A stretch of 20,005 nucleotides of DNA, from the IMG/VR virus record IMGVR_UViG_3300008120_004222, positions 1 through 20,005 of that record. One strand, 5' to 3'. Origin of the DNA: a virus. The position numbers were made by a program, and so were the translations under genes. Of this stretch, positions 1 to 6,803 are shown piece by piece. Under the pieces are notes generated by a model that did no database searches, was not told the DNA's origin, and saw nothing but the letters and a program-made list of their open reading frames with translations. Numbering within the stretch: position 1 is the stretch's first letter; each line of letters starts with the position of its first letter.

Positions 1-525
1 TTCATCAGCAACCAGACGATCTTTATATGAAGAATTTAGCTCCTCACATACTGTCATATCCTTAGCATAATAGAGATCAGAATATCTTTCCTCTGGTATC
101 TTACGACCTTGCAGATATTGCACAGCCCTATGGGTTGCGCTAAGGTCTGATACTGGAATCAGACCAAGATTAGTCAAGCGAGTCTCACCAGCCTGTTTAA
201 ATTCTGGTTTAGGTATTAGATATCGAGGTTCACTATTTGCACCACCCTTTTCCTCACGAAATACCTCAAGACGATATTCTCGTAATAGACCAGGATCAAC
301 TCGCTCTATTAGCTTGGCCATATTTGTGCTATAGCTACAATTATGACATTTAAATACCAAAATACCTTTATTCTGATAGACATAACCTCTAGCCTTTGTG
401 CGACTAGATTCCGAATCTCCACAAAATGGACAGCGGAAATTGAACAACCTATCACTTTTACGCTTGAATAGACCAAGCTTCATCGATAAAATGCTCAGGT
501 ATTTGTGATCGATATGTAAATGCAT
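1..525 (-). CDS. 61: DNA primase gp61-like, N-terminal part (runs off the left edge)
   Basis: Synthesises RNA primers for lagging-strand replication together with the gp41 helicase encoded further right. The 175 codons visible begin at the ATG at 525-523 and stay open to base 1. A zinc-ribbon reads CPFCGDS near residue 32 and CHNC about 30 residues later, which is the classic gp61 pattern. The residues before it (IDHKYLSILS) also match my memory of the start of T4-like primases. An in-frame TAA at 537-535 with no other start codon in between makes 525 the only upstream start; the next Met is residue 15. There is no convincing ribosome binding site. The catalytic TOPRIM region lies outside the window. 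The zinc-ribbon and position are seen; the function follows from family knowledge. Confidence 0.9.
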   Translation of the reverse strand, partial: MHLHIDHKYLSILSMKLGLFKRKSDRLFNFRCPFCGDSESSRTKARGYVYQNKGILVFKCHNCSYSTNMAKLIERVDPGLLREYRLEVFREEKGGANSEPRYLIPKPEFKQAGETRLTNLGLIPVSDLSATHRAVQYLQGRKIPEERYSDLYYAKDMTVCEELNSSYKDRLVADE

Positions 526-526
526 A

Positions 527-551
527 GGCCTATATTACACTATAATAGGCC
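527..551. promoter_or_regulatory. Palindrome overlapping the primase promoter
   Basis: GGCCTAT at 527-533 and ATAGGCC at 545-551 form 7-bp perfect arms around an 11-bp A/T-rich centre. The palindrome covers the -10 element and part of the spacer, a position typical of a repressor operator. No T-run follows it on either strand, so it does not look like a terminator. Operator function is a guess. Confidence 0.4.
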
Positions 552-560
552 GTTAGTCAA
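532..560 (-). promoter_or_regulatory. sigma70-like promoter for primase
   Basis: On the minus strand, TTGACT (560-555) is followed by a 17-nt spacer and TAATAT (537-532), close to the bacterial sigma70 consensus. The predicted transcription start, 7 nt downstream of the -10 box, falls at about base 525. That is the A of the primase ATG, so a message from here would have no leader. The -35 box is the same hexamer, in the same ATTGACTA context, as the promoter before the SprT-like gene. Host-polymerase use is inferred. Confidence 0.6.
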
Positions 561-577
561 TCTATTTTTGCGGCTAA

Positions 578-2023
578 TTAAAATACTTTTACGCCGTTTA
601 TATTTTCAAATACTACAGCTTGTTCCCAAGTGTTTACAAGGGGTTGTCCCTTTATGTTTAAGCTTGTATTGAGAAGCATAGGACAACCAGTCTTTTCATA
701 CCATAATTCTAGTATTTTTCTGAAAATGCTTTCTTCTAGATTATCCACTGTTTGCACTCTGCTCGTATTATCAATATGACAAATTCCTGGAAATAAATCT
801 GGATATTTACATTTCGATACGAATTGCATATATGGACTATGTTTCACGGGCATATCAAAATAATCTGATGCATGTTCAGAAAGTATTGCTGGTGCAAACG
901 GTCTAAATGGCTCTCTCCTTTTTATTAAATTCATTTTATCTTTTATATTAGAACCTCTTGGATCACATATAAGACTTCTATTACCAAGGGCTCTAGGACC
1001 AAATTCAGCACGACCATTTGCTATGCCTATTATCTCACCTTTTATAAGATGATCGACAACTGTATTAATATTGATATCTCTCTGTATATTAGTGCCTAGA
1101 TAAGGTTCTTTCCAATTCAATTTCTTTCTAGTCAAAGCTGCAACGGCACCAATACAGTTTCCTGCATCTCCAGGATTAGGCATGATGTGAATATTGTCAA
1201 ATATATTAGATATCAAACTATTTGCGACACAGTTTAATGCAACACCACCCATAATCACAAGATTATTAGATCGTATTGCAGTTCTCATCCACCAAATAGC
1301 ACCCTTAATATATTCTTCTATTATTGCTTGAGCTGAAGCAGCTATATCAAATTTATTTTCATTTTGACAATCCCACCATTTGCACCCACGATGTAAATTA
1401 TTTTTGGATACAAAATGAGGTGGATCCCATTCTAGAAAAAAATCTTTCTTCATTTTATCAACTAAAATTGGCTTACCAAATGCAGCCATACCCATGAGAA
1501 TATATTCTTCTTCATTAGGTTTTAAACCAACATAATCAGTAATAGCTGAATAGAAAAGTCCTATGCTATTGGGATACTTTAAACCCCATATAAATTTTAA
1601 TTGATCACCTTTACCTTCCCATATACTAATGGTATCTAATTCACCTATAGAATCAATTACTAATATCGCAGCATTATCAAATTTGGAAGTATAAAATCCT
1701 GCGGCCGCATGACATTCATGATGTCTAATATATTCTATTCGTTTTTTGTTTAATCCTAAACGGCTAATTTCATCCTTTGGATTAATCCATATAGGTCGTT
1801 CTCCAGAGTAAAGTCTGCGTAAACTTTTTAAAATAGGCTTATCAGAAATGGCTATGATATCAGGTGTTCCATATGACAACATTTCATTTATCATAGCCAT
1901 ACTAAGATAGCTATCATTTTTTATTCTACTATATCGTTCTGAATGTGCTGCCCATAAGATGTCGCCGCCATCTATGGCGGCGGCGCTTGCATCATGATTT
2001 TGGGAATTTATACCAAGTATCAT
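578..2023 (-). CDS. Carbamoyltransferase of the NodU/CmcH/TobZ family
   Basis: Predicted to transfer a carbamoyl group from carbamoyl phosphate, via carbamoyl-AMP, to a hydroxyl group. At 481 aa it is a little shorter than the 550-600 aa bacterial enzymes. Landmarks in order: NHDAS (residues 9-13), HHECHA (101-106, the metal-binding histidine cluster of the Kae1-like domain), MGMAAFGKP (177-185), GGVALNCVAN (259-268), EFGPRALGNRSL (340-351), EPFRPFAP (371-378) and NTSLNIKGQPL (452-462). All hallmark segments are intact, so it looks active. The ATG lies 1 nt after the stop of the 37-aa gene and lacks a good ribosome binding site, suggesting translational coupling. The acceptor is unknown: candidates are a hydroxymethylated DNA base, a sugar on a surface glycan, or a small molecule. 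No hydroxymethylase or glycosyltransferase is visible in this window to decide. Confidence 0.9.
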   Translation of the reverse strand: MILGINSQNHDASAAAIDGGDILWAAHSERYSRIKNDSYLSMAMINEMLSYGTPDIIAISDKPILKSLRRLYSGERPIWINPKDEISRLGLNKKRIEYIRHHECHAAAGFYTSKFDNAAILVIDSIGELDTISIWEGKGDQLKFIWGLKYPNSIGLFYSAITDYVGLKPNEEEYILMGMAAFGKPILVDKMKKDFFLEWDPPHFVSKNNLHRGCKWWDCQNENKFDIAASAQAIIEEYIKGAIWWMRTAIRSNNLVIMGGVALNCVANSLISNIFDNIHIMPNPGDAGNCIGAVAALTRKKLNWKEPYLGTNIQRDININTVVDHLIKGEIIGIANGRAEFGPRALGNRSLICDPRGSNIKDKMNLIKRREPFRPFAPAILSEHASDYFDMPVKHSPYMQFVSKCKYPDLFPGICHIDNTSRVQTVDNLEESIFRKILELWYEKTGCPMLLNTSLNIKGQPLVNTWEQAVVFENINGVKVF

Positions 2024-2024
2024 A

Positions 2025-2138
2025 TCAATATATGAACGGATCTCGCTTTGCTAATTCTTTAAGTATTTTTTTGGACCGGCGCTTTCTTTTAAATTCTTGC
2101 CATCTAAAAGAGATATTACTCAAAAATCTTTTTATCAT
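2025..2138 (-). CDS. 37-aa basic microprotein
   Basis: A short ORF fills the gap between the SGNH-like gene and the carbamoyltransferase. It starts at ATG 2138-2136 behind GGAG with 5-6 nt spacing, overlaps the end of the SGNH-like gene by 23 nt, and stops (TGA) 1 nt before the carbamoyltransferase ATG. The peptide is strongly basic, with K/R-rich residues 15-25, and ends in LAKRDPFIY. I recall similar short K/R-rich proteins ending in KRDPFIY in marine phages, but cannot confirm this here. The ribosome binding site and the tight junctions on both sides argue that it is translated. Function is unknown; a basic partner of a neighbouring enzyme is possible. Confidence 0.6.
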   Translation of the reverse strand: MIKRFLSNISFRWQEFKRKRRSKKILKELAKRDPFIY

Positions 2139-2805
2139 AAATCGCTCCATGCCCTGGATAATTTTCAATTATATCAAATAGAAATGTTGCAAATTGAACA
2201 TTTTCATAATTATTAAAATGATTAGGAAAACGTTCTATATCCGTGTTTAGTTTATGATAATTATAAAGAGGATCCATTATTGTAACACCATGTTTAAATT
2301 TATATAATGGTTTATTATGCCAATCAGGAAAACTATAAAGATGAATGACCTTTTCAATTTGATGTTTATTCATAATCCAATCAATCTCATGAAACCATTG
2401 ACGCATGGTCCAATCTTGAAATTCATGTGATAATAGATGGTTATAAAATCCTTCTGCTGCCTTAGCTAAATCTTCAGGCATCACCTTTTTTTGTTTTGGT
2501 ATTAACTCACGTATTTCAACACTTCTATGATTCAATGCATAATCATAGTCGCTTGGAATTCGCATTTTTTCGGTATGACAAAATATAATAACTTTTGGTA
2601 TTGATTTGTTTAATTCTTTCATTAAACAACGTCTTGTGCTCCACCAACTAGCACCATCAAATCCTGCACCGTTAGGTATTCTAGTTCTATCATATTCATT
2701 ATTACTTAATTTACAAGTAAGTGCTTGTGGCCAATCGGTCTCAGATAATCTATCTGAACAAAAGCTATCACCAACAATCAAAATATCATTCCAATTATAT
2801 GTCAT
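2116..2805 (-). CDS. SGNH-hydrolase-like protein, copy 1
   Basis: A 229-aa protein whose N-terminus, ILIVGDSFC (GDS at residues 12-14), matches block I of SGNH/GDSL esterases. A GxGFxGASWWS segment follows (about 47-56), then a beta-strand with FCHTE (75-79) and a late PNH (194-196), which can supply the block-V histidine. SGNH enzymes are usually esterases or acetyl-transferring enzymes acting on sugars and peptidoglycan. Here the fold is inferred from motifs only. The start has a clear AGGAG with 6-nt spacing and overlaps the stop of copy 2 by 11 nt. It is a tandem paralog of the next gene upstream. It may work with the carbamoyltransferase on the same modified substrate. Confidence 0.65.
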   Translation of the reverse strand: MTYNWNDILIVGDSFCSDRLSETDWPQALTCKLSNNEYDRTRIPNGAGFDGASWWSTRRCLMKELNKSIPKVIIFCHTEKMRIPSDYDYALNHRSVEIRELIPKQKKVMPEDLAKAAEGFYNHLLSHEFQDWTMRQWFHEIDWIMNKHQIEKVIHLYSFPDWHNKPLYKFKHGVTIMDPLYNYHKLNTDIERFPNHFNNYENVQFATFLFDIIENYPGHGAIYDKKIFE

Positions 2806-3487
2806 AACAATCTCCTAAATTTAACCTCTCTGTATATATTTGTCCATATTCTAGATAATTATCTATTAACTTGGTAAGAATTTTCGCTAATTTATAATTT
2901 TGTTCATCCGTTAAATGATTAGGAAATTTTTTAGGATTTAAGGTTTTATCTCTATAATTATAGAGTGCATCTTGAATAGTAATACCAGTCTTAAATTTGT
3001 AAGTTGCTATGCTATCTTTAGAATTTTTCCAAAACATGTCAGGAAAACAATGTAGATGAATAACCTTTTCAATATTATTTTCTTTTATGATTGAATCTAC
3101 TTCATCAAACCAACGTAATTGACACCATCTATAATAATCTAATGAATGAAGATGTTCAAAATATTTTACAGCAGCATCAAATCTTTCACCTCTATGTTGA
3201 TTTTCTAAGACAGACCAATAATTATATCCATAATCATAGTCACTTGGTATTCTATTAGCTTCTGTATGACATAGAATTAATAACTTTATAGGCTTATAAC
3301 TTAATTCTTCTAATAGTCGTTTTCTAACACTCCACCAACTAGCCCCTGGAAATCCTTTTCCCCTAGGTTCCAGTTCATGTTTTTCTGTAATTTTGTTTGT
3401 GAATATTTTTGGCCAATGATTATCGCCGGTTCTTTCTGCACACCAGCTATCGCCAATTATCACAATATCATCCCAATTATACATCAT
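2795..3487 (-). CDS. SGNH-hydrolase-like protein, copy 2
   Basis: A paralog of the following gene, with matching landmarks in order: MYNWDDIVIIGDSWC, GFPGASWWS, LCHTE, RIPSDYDY, DxxYNY and FPNH. GDS offers the nucleophile serine and PNH the histidine expected of an SGNH fold. I chose ATG 3487 because it aligns with the start of copy 1; ATG 3484 is equally possible, and a TTG lies at 3490. It ends inside the start region of copy 1 (11-nt overlap), so the two are co-translated. By eye the copies share a little under half their residues, which implies an old duplication. The region is clearly richer in A/T than the structural genes. Substrate unknown. Confidence 0.65.
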   Translation of the reverse strand: MMYNWDDIVIIGDSWCAERTGDNHWPKIFTNKITEKHELEPRGKGFPGASWWSVRKRLLEELSYKPIKLLILCHTEANRIPSDYDYGYNYWSVLENQHRGERFDAAVKYFEHLHSLDYYRWCQLRWFDEVDSIIKENNIEKVIHLHCFPDMFWKNSKDSIATYKFKTGITIQDALYNYRDKTLNPKKFPNHLTDEQNYKLAKILTKLIDNYLEYGQIYTERLNLGDCYDI

Positions 3488-3499
3488 CAATCCATTATT

Positions 3500-3811
3500 T
3501 TATTCGCCGTCGCCGTTTCCACCACGTGATGAACTACTTTTGCCGGCGCATACATTTCTACCAAGCGCCTTATAATGTACCTTTGGACAACCTTTCCACT
3601 GACCCAAAACTTTAGTTTCTTCTCCGCAGATCGGACAGAATGACGTGCCGGGCCCTTGTTCTTTAATATTATCTTTAATAAATTCTTTGAATCTGAGTTT
3701 TTTGCGACGAAGCATTCCCATAGGAGGTCTGCCCGGCTCACCCTTAGGACCGACTCCAACACCTGCGATATTACCGCCACCTACTGCATTAGCTGGTGCA
3801 TCTTCGTCCAT
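3500..3811 (-). CDS. Small Gly-rich zinc-ribbon phage protein
   Basis: A 103-aa protein starting behind a strong GAGGAGG site. The N-terminal part reads DAPANAVGGGNIAGVGVGP followed by a KGEPGRPP stretch. I recall this pattern as widespread in T4-like marine phage proteins without assigned function. A basic linker (RRKKLRFKEFIKDNIKE) leads to CPIC (about 59-62), then a further Cys at about 74, a His and a Cys near 88. These residues could bind one zinc ion. The start overlaps the upstream stop by 1 nt (TGATG). A rival ORF in another frame (3487-3780) lacks a ribosome binding site and family-like sequence. The role is unknown; it may be virion-associated or nucleic-acid binding. Confidence 0.75.
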   Translation of the reverse strand: MDEDAPANAVGGGNIAGVGVGPKGEPGRPPMGMLRRKKLRFKEFIKDNIKEQGPGTSFCPICGEETKVLGQWKGCPKVHYKALGRNVCAGKSSSSRGGNGDGE

Positions 3812-4200
3812 CAGATCCTCCTCAATAGCATTACTATTTCAGGATCCATCGGTATATCTGATCCGATGATCGTCTTATTATTTTTTCCAATACCATCTAT
3901 TCTATCAGGCCAATATCCCATTAGAACTAGAAAGGGTTTTAGATATTCTAGATGGTCTTTCATCTTGAATACTAACATTTTAGTAATTGCATCACGTTGA
4001 AATACATTATAAAGAGCAATCAGATGATTTAAAATATATCTATCCTTTAGCTCACCAGTCTTTACATATCGACTGATGAGCCTTTGGATATTTCGAATCC
4101 GTCCTAAATCATCGTAAAATTCTGCCTCATCCAAACAAGACGGATTCTCATAATGACGAGCGGCAAACAGCATAAAATTGCTGTCATCAAGTATTTGCAT
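3811..4200 (-). CDS. Conserved phage protein of unknown function (129 aa)
   Basis: A mostly alpha-helical, soluble protein. Its core (NFMLFAARHYENP, then DEAEFYDDLGRIRNIQRLI, then GELKDRYILNHLIALYN) resembles a small family I associate with T4-like phages, where it has no assigned role. The start sits directly after the TAA of the upstream structural gene with no ribosome binding site, so it probably depends on re-initiation. It lies between virion proteins and the zinc-ribbon protein, which suggests a late-expressed role, perhaps in assembly. No catalytic motif is seen. Confidence 0.75.
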   Translation of the reverse strand: MQILDDSNFMLFAARHYENPSCLDEAEFYDDLGRIRNIQRLISRYVKTGELKDRYILNHLIALYNVFQRDAITKMLVFKMKDHLEYLKPFLVLMGYWPDRIDGIGKNNKTIIGSDIPMDPEIVMLLRRI

Positions 4201-4202
4201 TA

Positions 4203-4607
4203 TTAGAATGTGCTAAGGGCAACTCTCTTCAAAGTCGTTGCATTTACGGCAATGTAGAGATATGTATTACTAGCAAACATTTGACCCACTTTGTAACCTG
4301 CCGTAGTTGCATTATTACTAGCTGGATTTGAACGAAGTGTGCCAATGAAGTTATTAACCTTCAATAGTCCACCTGTCGTGATATTCACATTGGATACAAT
4401 TAGCGTATTAGCGCAGGTAATCGTAGTATTTGCTTTCAATGAAACACGAGCATTGAATACCGTATTGGATGGTACTGCACCAAAGAAATTCTTGACGGTA
4501 ATATTCTTTGATACTGGAGTGCCATTCGGATCATCGACAATCAGAAGCAAATCTTCACGCGAAGTGCTGCCTAGTGACGTAAGTTGCGAGACCTTCTTAT
4601 CGGCCAT
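4203..4607 (-). CDS. Putative virion structural protein (134 aa)
   Basis: The N-terminus reads MADKKVSQLTSL, then DLLLIVDDPNGTPVSKNITVKNFFG. This is a pattern seen in marine phage tail or fibre-related proteins, where a short N-terminal domain precedes beta-rich repeats. The rest is Asn/Thr/Ala-rich and beta-prone (KANTTITCANTLIVSNVNI), as in fibre or capsid-decorating proteins. A clear AGGAG precedes the start. The neighbouring 239-aa protein has the same composition. The assignment as structural rests on composition and context; the exact location in the particle is unknown. Confidence 0.7.
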   Translation of the reverse strand: MADKKVSQLTSLGSTSREDLLLIVDDPNGTPVSKNITVKNFFGAVPSNTVFNARVSLKANTTITCANTLIVSNVNITTGGLLKVNNFIGTLRSNPASNNATTAGYKVGQMFASNTYLYIAVNATTLKRVALSTF

Positions 4608-4629
4608 CTGTTTTCTCCTACTTTATGAT

Positions 4630-5349
4630 TTAGCCGCCAGTTGTGGCGGAGCGCACAGTAAATGTGCCGAAGTTATTTGACACAGAGCCGGCAATCACAC
4701 TGTTTGCAGCTTCAGCACCGTTAGTGCTAATATTTAGGCTTACTAGATTAGCTGTAAATCCTGTGCTACCAGCGGAGTTACCAAAAGCTAGAGTTTGCGC
4801 GCCGACTTTATATGTACCAGCAACAGCAGGCTTAAAGCGGAATACTAGAGTATTATTCGCATTGATAATATCAGTGCTGGATGTCGAAGCCTTAGCATTG
4901 GCTGTAGCAATAAGATTATTACCACCAGCTGTATTCGAAAGAGTTAGACGAATGAATCCTGTGCCGCCCTTATGACGCACCGGCTCATTGAATACGACAT
5001 ACAGATTGGCTGTTCCGTTACGCACAAGTGCATTACCACCTGTCGAATTTGTCGATAGATAAATCTGTGTAATCTCAGGAAATCCTAGGTAAGCGACGTT
5101 AGCATAACCGTCATTGCTAATACCAGGATTAGCAGCGACTAGAATTTCATCACGCTGTGAGTTTGCACCATCTTTATTGATGTTACGACGGCGCACCCAA
5201 CCTTGGTTAGTCGCAACCACATTGCGTTTCCAAGATTCGCGACCATCGGTAGCACCACCGAAAGGTTGAAACCCGTATTTAATACCAGCGACTGTGTTGG
5301 CGCCGGCAACTGTATTCTCGGTATCTTTACCGAATCCCCATAAAGGCAT
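4630..5349 (-). CDS. Putative virion structural protein (239 aa)
   Basis: Begins MPLWGFGKDTENTVAGANTV and continues with YGFQPFGG and NQGWVRR, a start I recall from head- or tail-associated proteins of marine T4-like phages. The C-terminal two thirds are rich in N, T, G, A and S with alternating hydrophobic residues, as in beta-sandwich (Ig-like) surface domains. It has a good AAGGAG ribosome binding site and a 54-nt leader that holds a possible late-promoter variant. It probably forms a virion decoration or adhesion protein with its 134-aa neighbour. No enzymatic motif is visible. Confidence 0.7.
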   Translation of the reverse strand: MPLWGFGKDTENTVAGANTVAGIKYGFQPFGGATDGRESWKRNVVATNQGWVRRRNINKDGANSQRDEILVAANPGISNDGYANVAYLGFPEITQIYLSTNSTGGNALVRNGTANLYVVFNEPVRHKGGTGFIRLTLSNTAGGNNLIATANAKASTSSTDIINANNTLVFRFKPAVAGTYKVGAQTLAFGNSAGSTGFTANLVSLNISTNGAEAANSVIAGSVSNNFGTFTVRSATTGG

Positions 5350-5403
5350 AAGCGTATCTCCTTCGCTTTTCGTTAAGCACTACTCAGCATAATATAAGTG
5401 TTT

Positions 5404-6183
5404 CTATTTAGACTTTTTCGCAGATGATTTGGCTAGCGTTTCGCGAGCCTTCTTGGTCAATGACTTCAGATGCGAGCGAGTTGGGCTTGCATCTTTAGAC
5501 TTAGTATAGGGACCTTCGAACGGAGGCTTCTCTGTTGTGACTGCTTCAGCAGGAACACAGTTAGGAACCATGCGTCCACCTTTATTCTTCATACCCTTAG
5601 CAACATAACCAGACCAGCAAGCTTCATTTACTTTACTCTTAATTGCATTATTCAATGAATCGCGATTAGCATGAATTTTTTTAGTAAATTCATCCTTATC
5701 TTGTGTAGTTCTCATTGAATTGTGTGTAGATATAATTTGTCTAGCAAGATGTCTGTTTATCTTAGACTTAGATCCATCAACATGATGAAAATGTGGTTCT
5801 TTTCCATCACCACTTGCAGCAATTCTAGACATTTGAATCATTGGGTGCATATGCCCAGCAGGATCATCATCATCTTTAGATTTTGATTTGCGATCATATG
5901 GATCCTTAACTTTACTTTTAACATCTAAGTACCCATGGACTACACCTCGGCCTTGACCCTTGCGAGCACCTTCTTCAACACTTTCTTTCATCTCTGACTC
6001 CATATAATCACGCGCAGTCAGAACATAGTCCTGTGCAAGCGTGATTTTGAGTTGGACCCACTCTGGTAGGTCCGTCTCAGGTTTCAGCATTGACATAAGA
6101 GCTTCGGCGTTAGATATGATAGACTTTAACTGGCTAATTGCCATATCACCTTCATATCCATATTCGCGTTTGTCTTTAGCCAT
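5404..6183 (-). CDS. Conserved T4-like phage protein (259 aa), probably virion-associated
   Basis: I use ATG 6183 because AAAGGA lies 9 nt upstream and the preceding stop is 4 nt away. The resulting MAKDKREYGYEGDMAISQLKS start fits the family, whereas the longer 277-aa reading adds unrelated residues. Residues 1-75 (EGDMAISQLKSIISNAEALM, then LPEWVQLKITLAQDYVLTARDYM) form a helical domain that recurs in proteins of marine T4-like phages. The middle is His/Lys/Asp-rich and likely flexible. Residues 185-210 carry CWSGYVAKGMKNKGGRMVPNC, another recurring short motif with two cysteines. The C-terminus is Lys/Ser-rich. Function is unknown; being within the late block suggests a head or internal component. 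Confidence 0.7.
   Translation of the reverse strand: MAKDKREYGYEGDMAISQLKSIISNAEALMSMLKPETDLPEWVQLKITLAQDYVLTARDYMESEMKESVEEGARKGQGRGVVHGYLDVKSKVKDPYDRKSKSKDDDDPAGHMHPMIQMSRIAASGDGKEPHFHHVDGSKSKINRHLARQIISTHNSMRTTQDKDEFTKKIHANRDSLNNAIKSKVNEACWSGYVAKGMKNKGGRMVPNCVPAEAVTTEKPPFEGPYTKSKDASPTRSHLKSLTKKARETLAKSSAKKSK
5405..5412 (-). promoter_or_regulatory. Possible late promoter variant (TCTAAATA)
   Basis: TCTAAATA matches the T4 late -10 element TATAAATA at seven of eight positions. It overlaps the stop codon of the 259-aa gene, 55 nt before the next ATG, the same arrangement as the clearer late promoter at 13943-13950. A single eight-base near-match is weak evidence on its own. Confidence 0.3.
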
Positions 6184-6187
6184 TCTA

Positions 6188-6790
6188 TTAGTCCTTTGTT
6201 GGAACTTTAGGTGCAGCTGTTCCACCAACCTTACCACCCCACTTCTTAGTAAGGGCTAGAGCGCGGCCAGTCTTGCGCTTTTCGACTTCTTTTGGTGAGC
6301 TGGTTTCTGGATCAGTCTTTTTTAGATAACGACTAGCAAGACCTGTCGAGATTTCTTGAACCGGTACAGTTTCTTCCTTGGCCATCTTAGTAGCCGTAGC
6401 ATACATCACTTCTTTAGCACGCTCACCATAACGCTTCTTGAAGCCACCCATCTTTTTCTTGAGTGACATCACATATTTTTCTTTCTTATCAGTCTCAGCC
6501 CCGGTCAGCTTGCGCTCATCGACTTGCTCTTCCTCTTTAAGCTTCGGATCCAGCTCAACCTTTTCTTTGCGAGTCGCGACAATTGTACCCATGCGCTCAC
6601 CGCTATTTTCCTTCTTCAGGACACCGCGGCCAACCAGCACGTCTTTGTGCGTGATCTTATCCTTTGGGTGAGCCAGCGCAGCTAGCTTCTTTTCTTTATC
6701 ACCCTTAGGCACCGTATGCTCTTTCTCCATGATGGAGCGAACTGCGGCGATAAGTGAGTCTGATGACCCGAATTTACTATTGTCTTTCAT
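6188..6790 (-). CDS. Lys/Glu-rich conserved phage protein (200 aa), possible head or scaffold component
   Basis: A highly charged protein with low hydrophobic content. It begins with a helix (SDSLIAAVRSIMEKEH), continues with K/E-rich stretches and has a basic segment, GGFKKRYGERAKEVMYATA, near residues 115-135. I recall that segment recurring in internal-head or scaffold-type proteins of marine T4-like phages. The charge pattern resembles prohead core proteins. VQEIS near residue 148 could be a gp21-type cleavage site. A strong AAGGAGGAG site precedes the start. No enzymatic motif is seen. The prohead role is inferred from composition and late context only. Confidence 0.65.
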   Translation of the reverse strand: MKDNSKFGSSDSLIAAVRSIMEKEHTVPKGDKEKKLAALAHPKDKITHKDVLVGRGVLKKENSGERMGTIVATRKEKVELDPKLKEEEQVDERKLTGAETDKKEKYVMSLKKKMGGFKKRYGERAKEVMYATATKMAKEETVPVQEISTGLASRYLKKTDPETSSPKEVEKRKTGRALALTKKWGGKVGGTAAPKVPTKD

Positions 6791-6803
6791 GATAGTCTCC
6801 TCC

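Noticed and set aside
3487-3780. 97-aa minus-strand ORF in a different frame from the zinc-ribbon protein
   Set aside because: It overlaps a better gene that has a strong ribosome binding site, a CPIC motif and neat junctions. This ORF has none of these.
4339-4975. Plus-strand ORFs opposite the structural genes
   Set aside because: They mirror the codon pattern of strongly supported minus-strand genes and lack ribosome binding sites. The same holds for the other plus-strand ORFs in the window.
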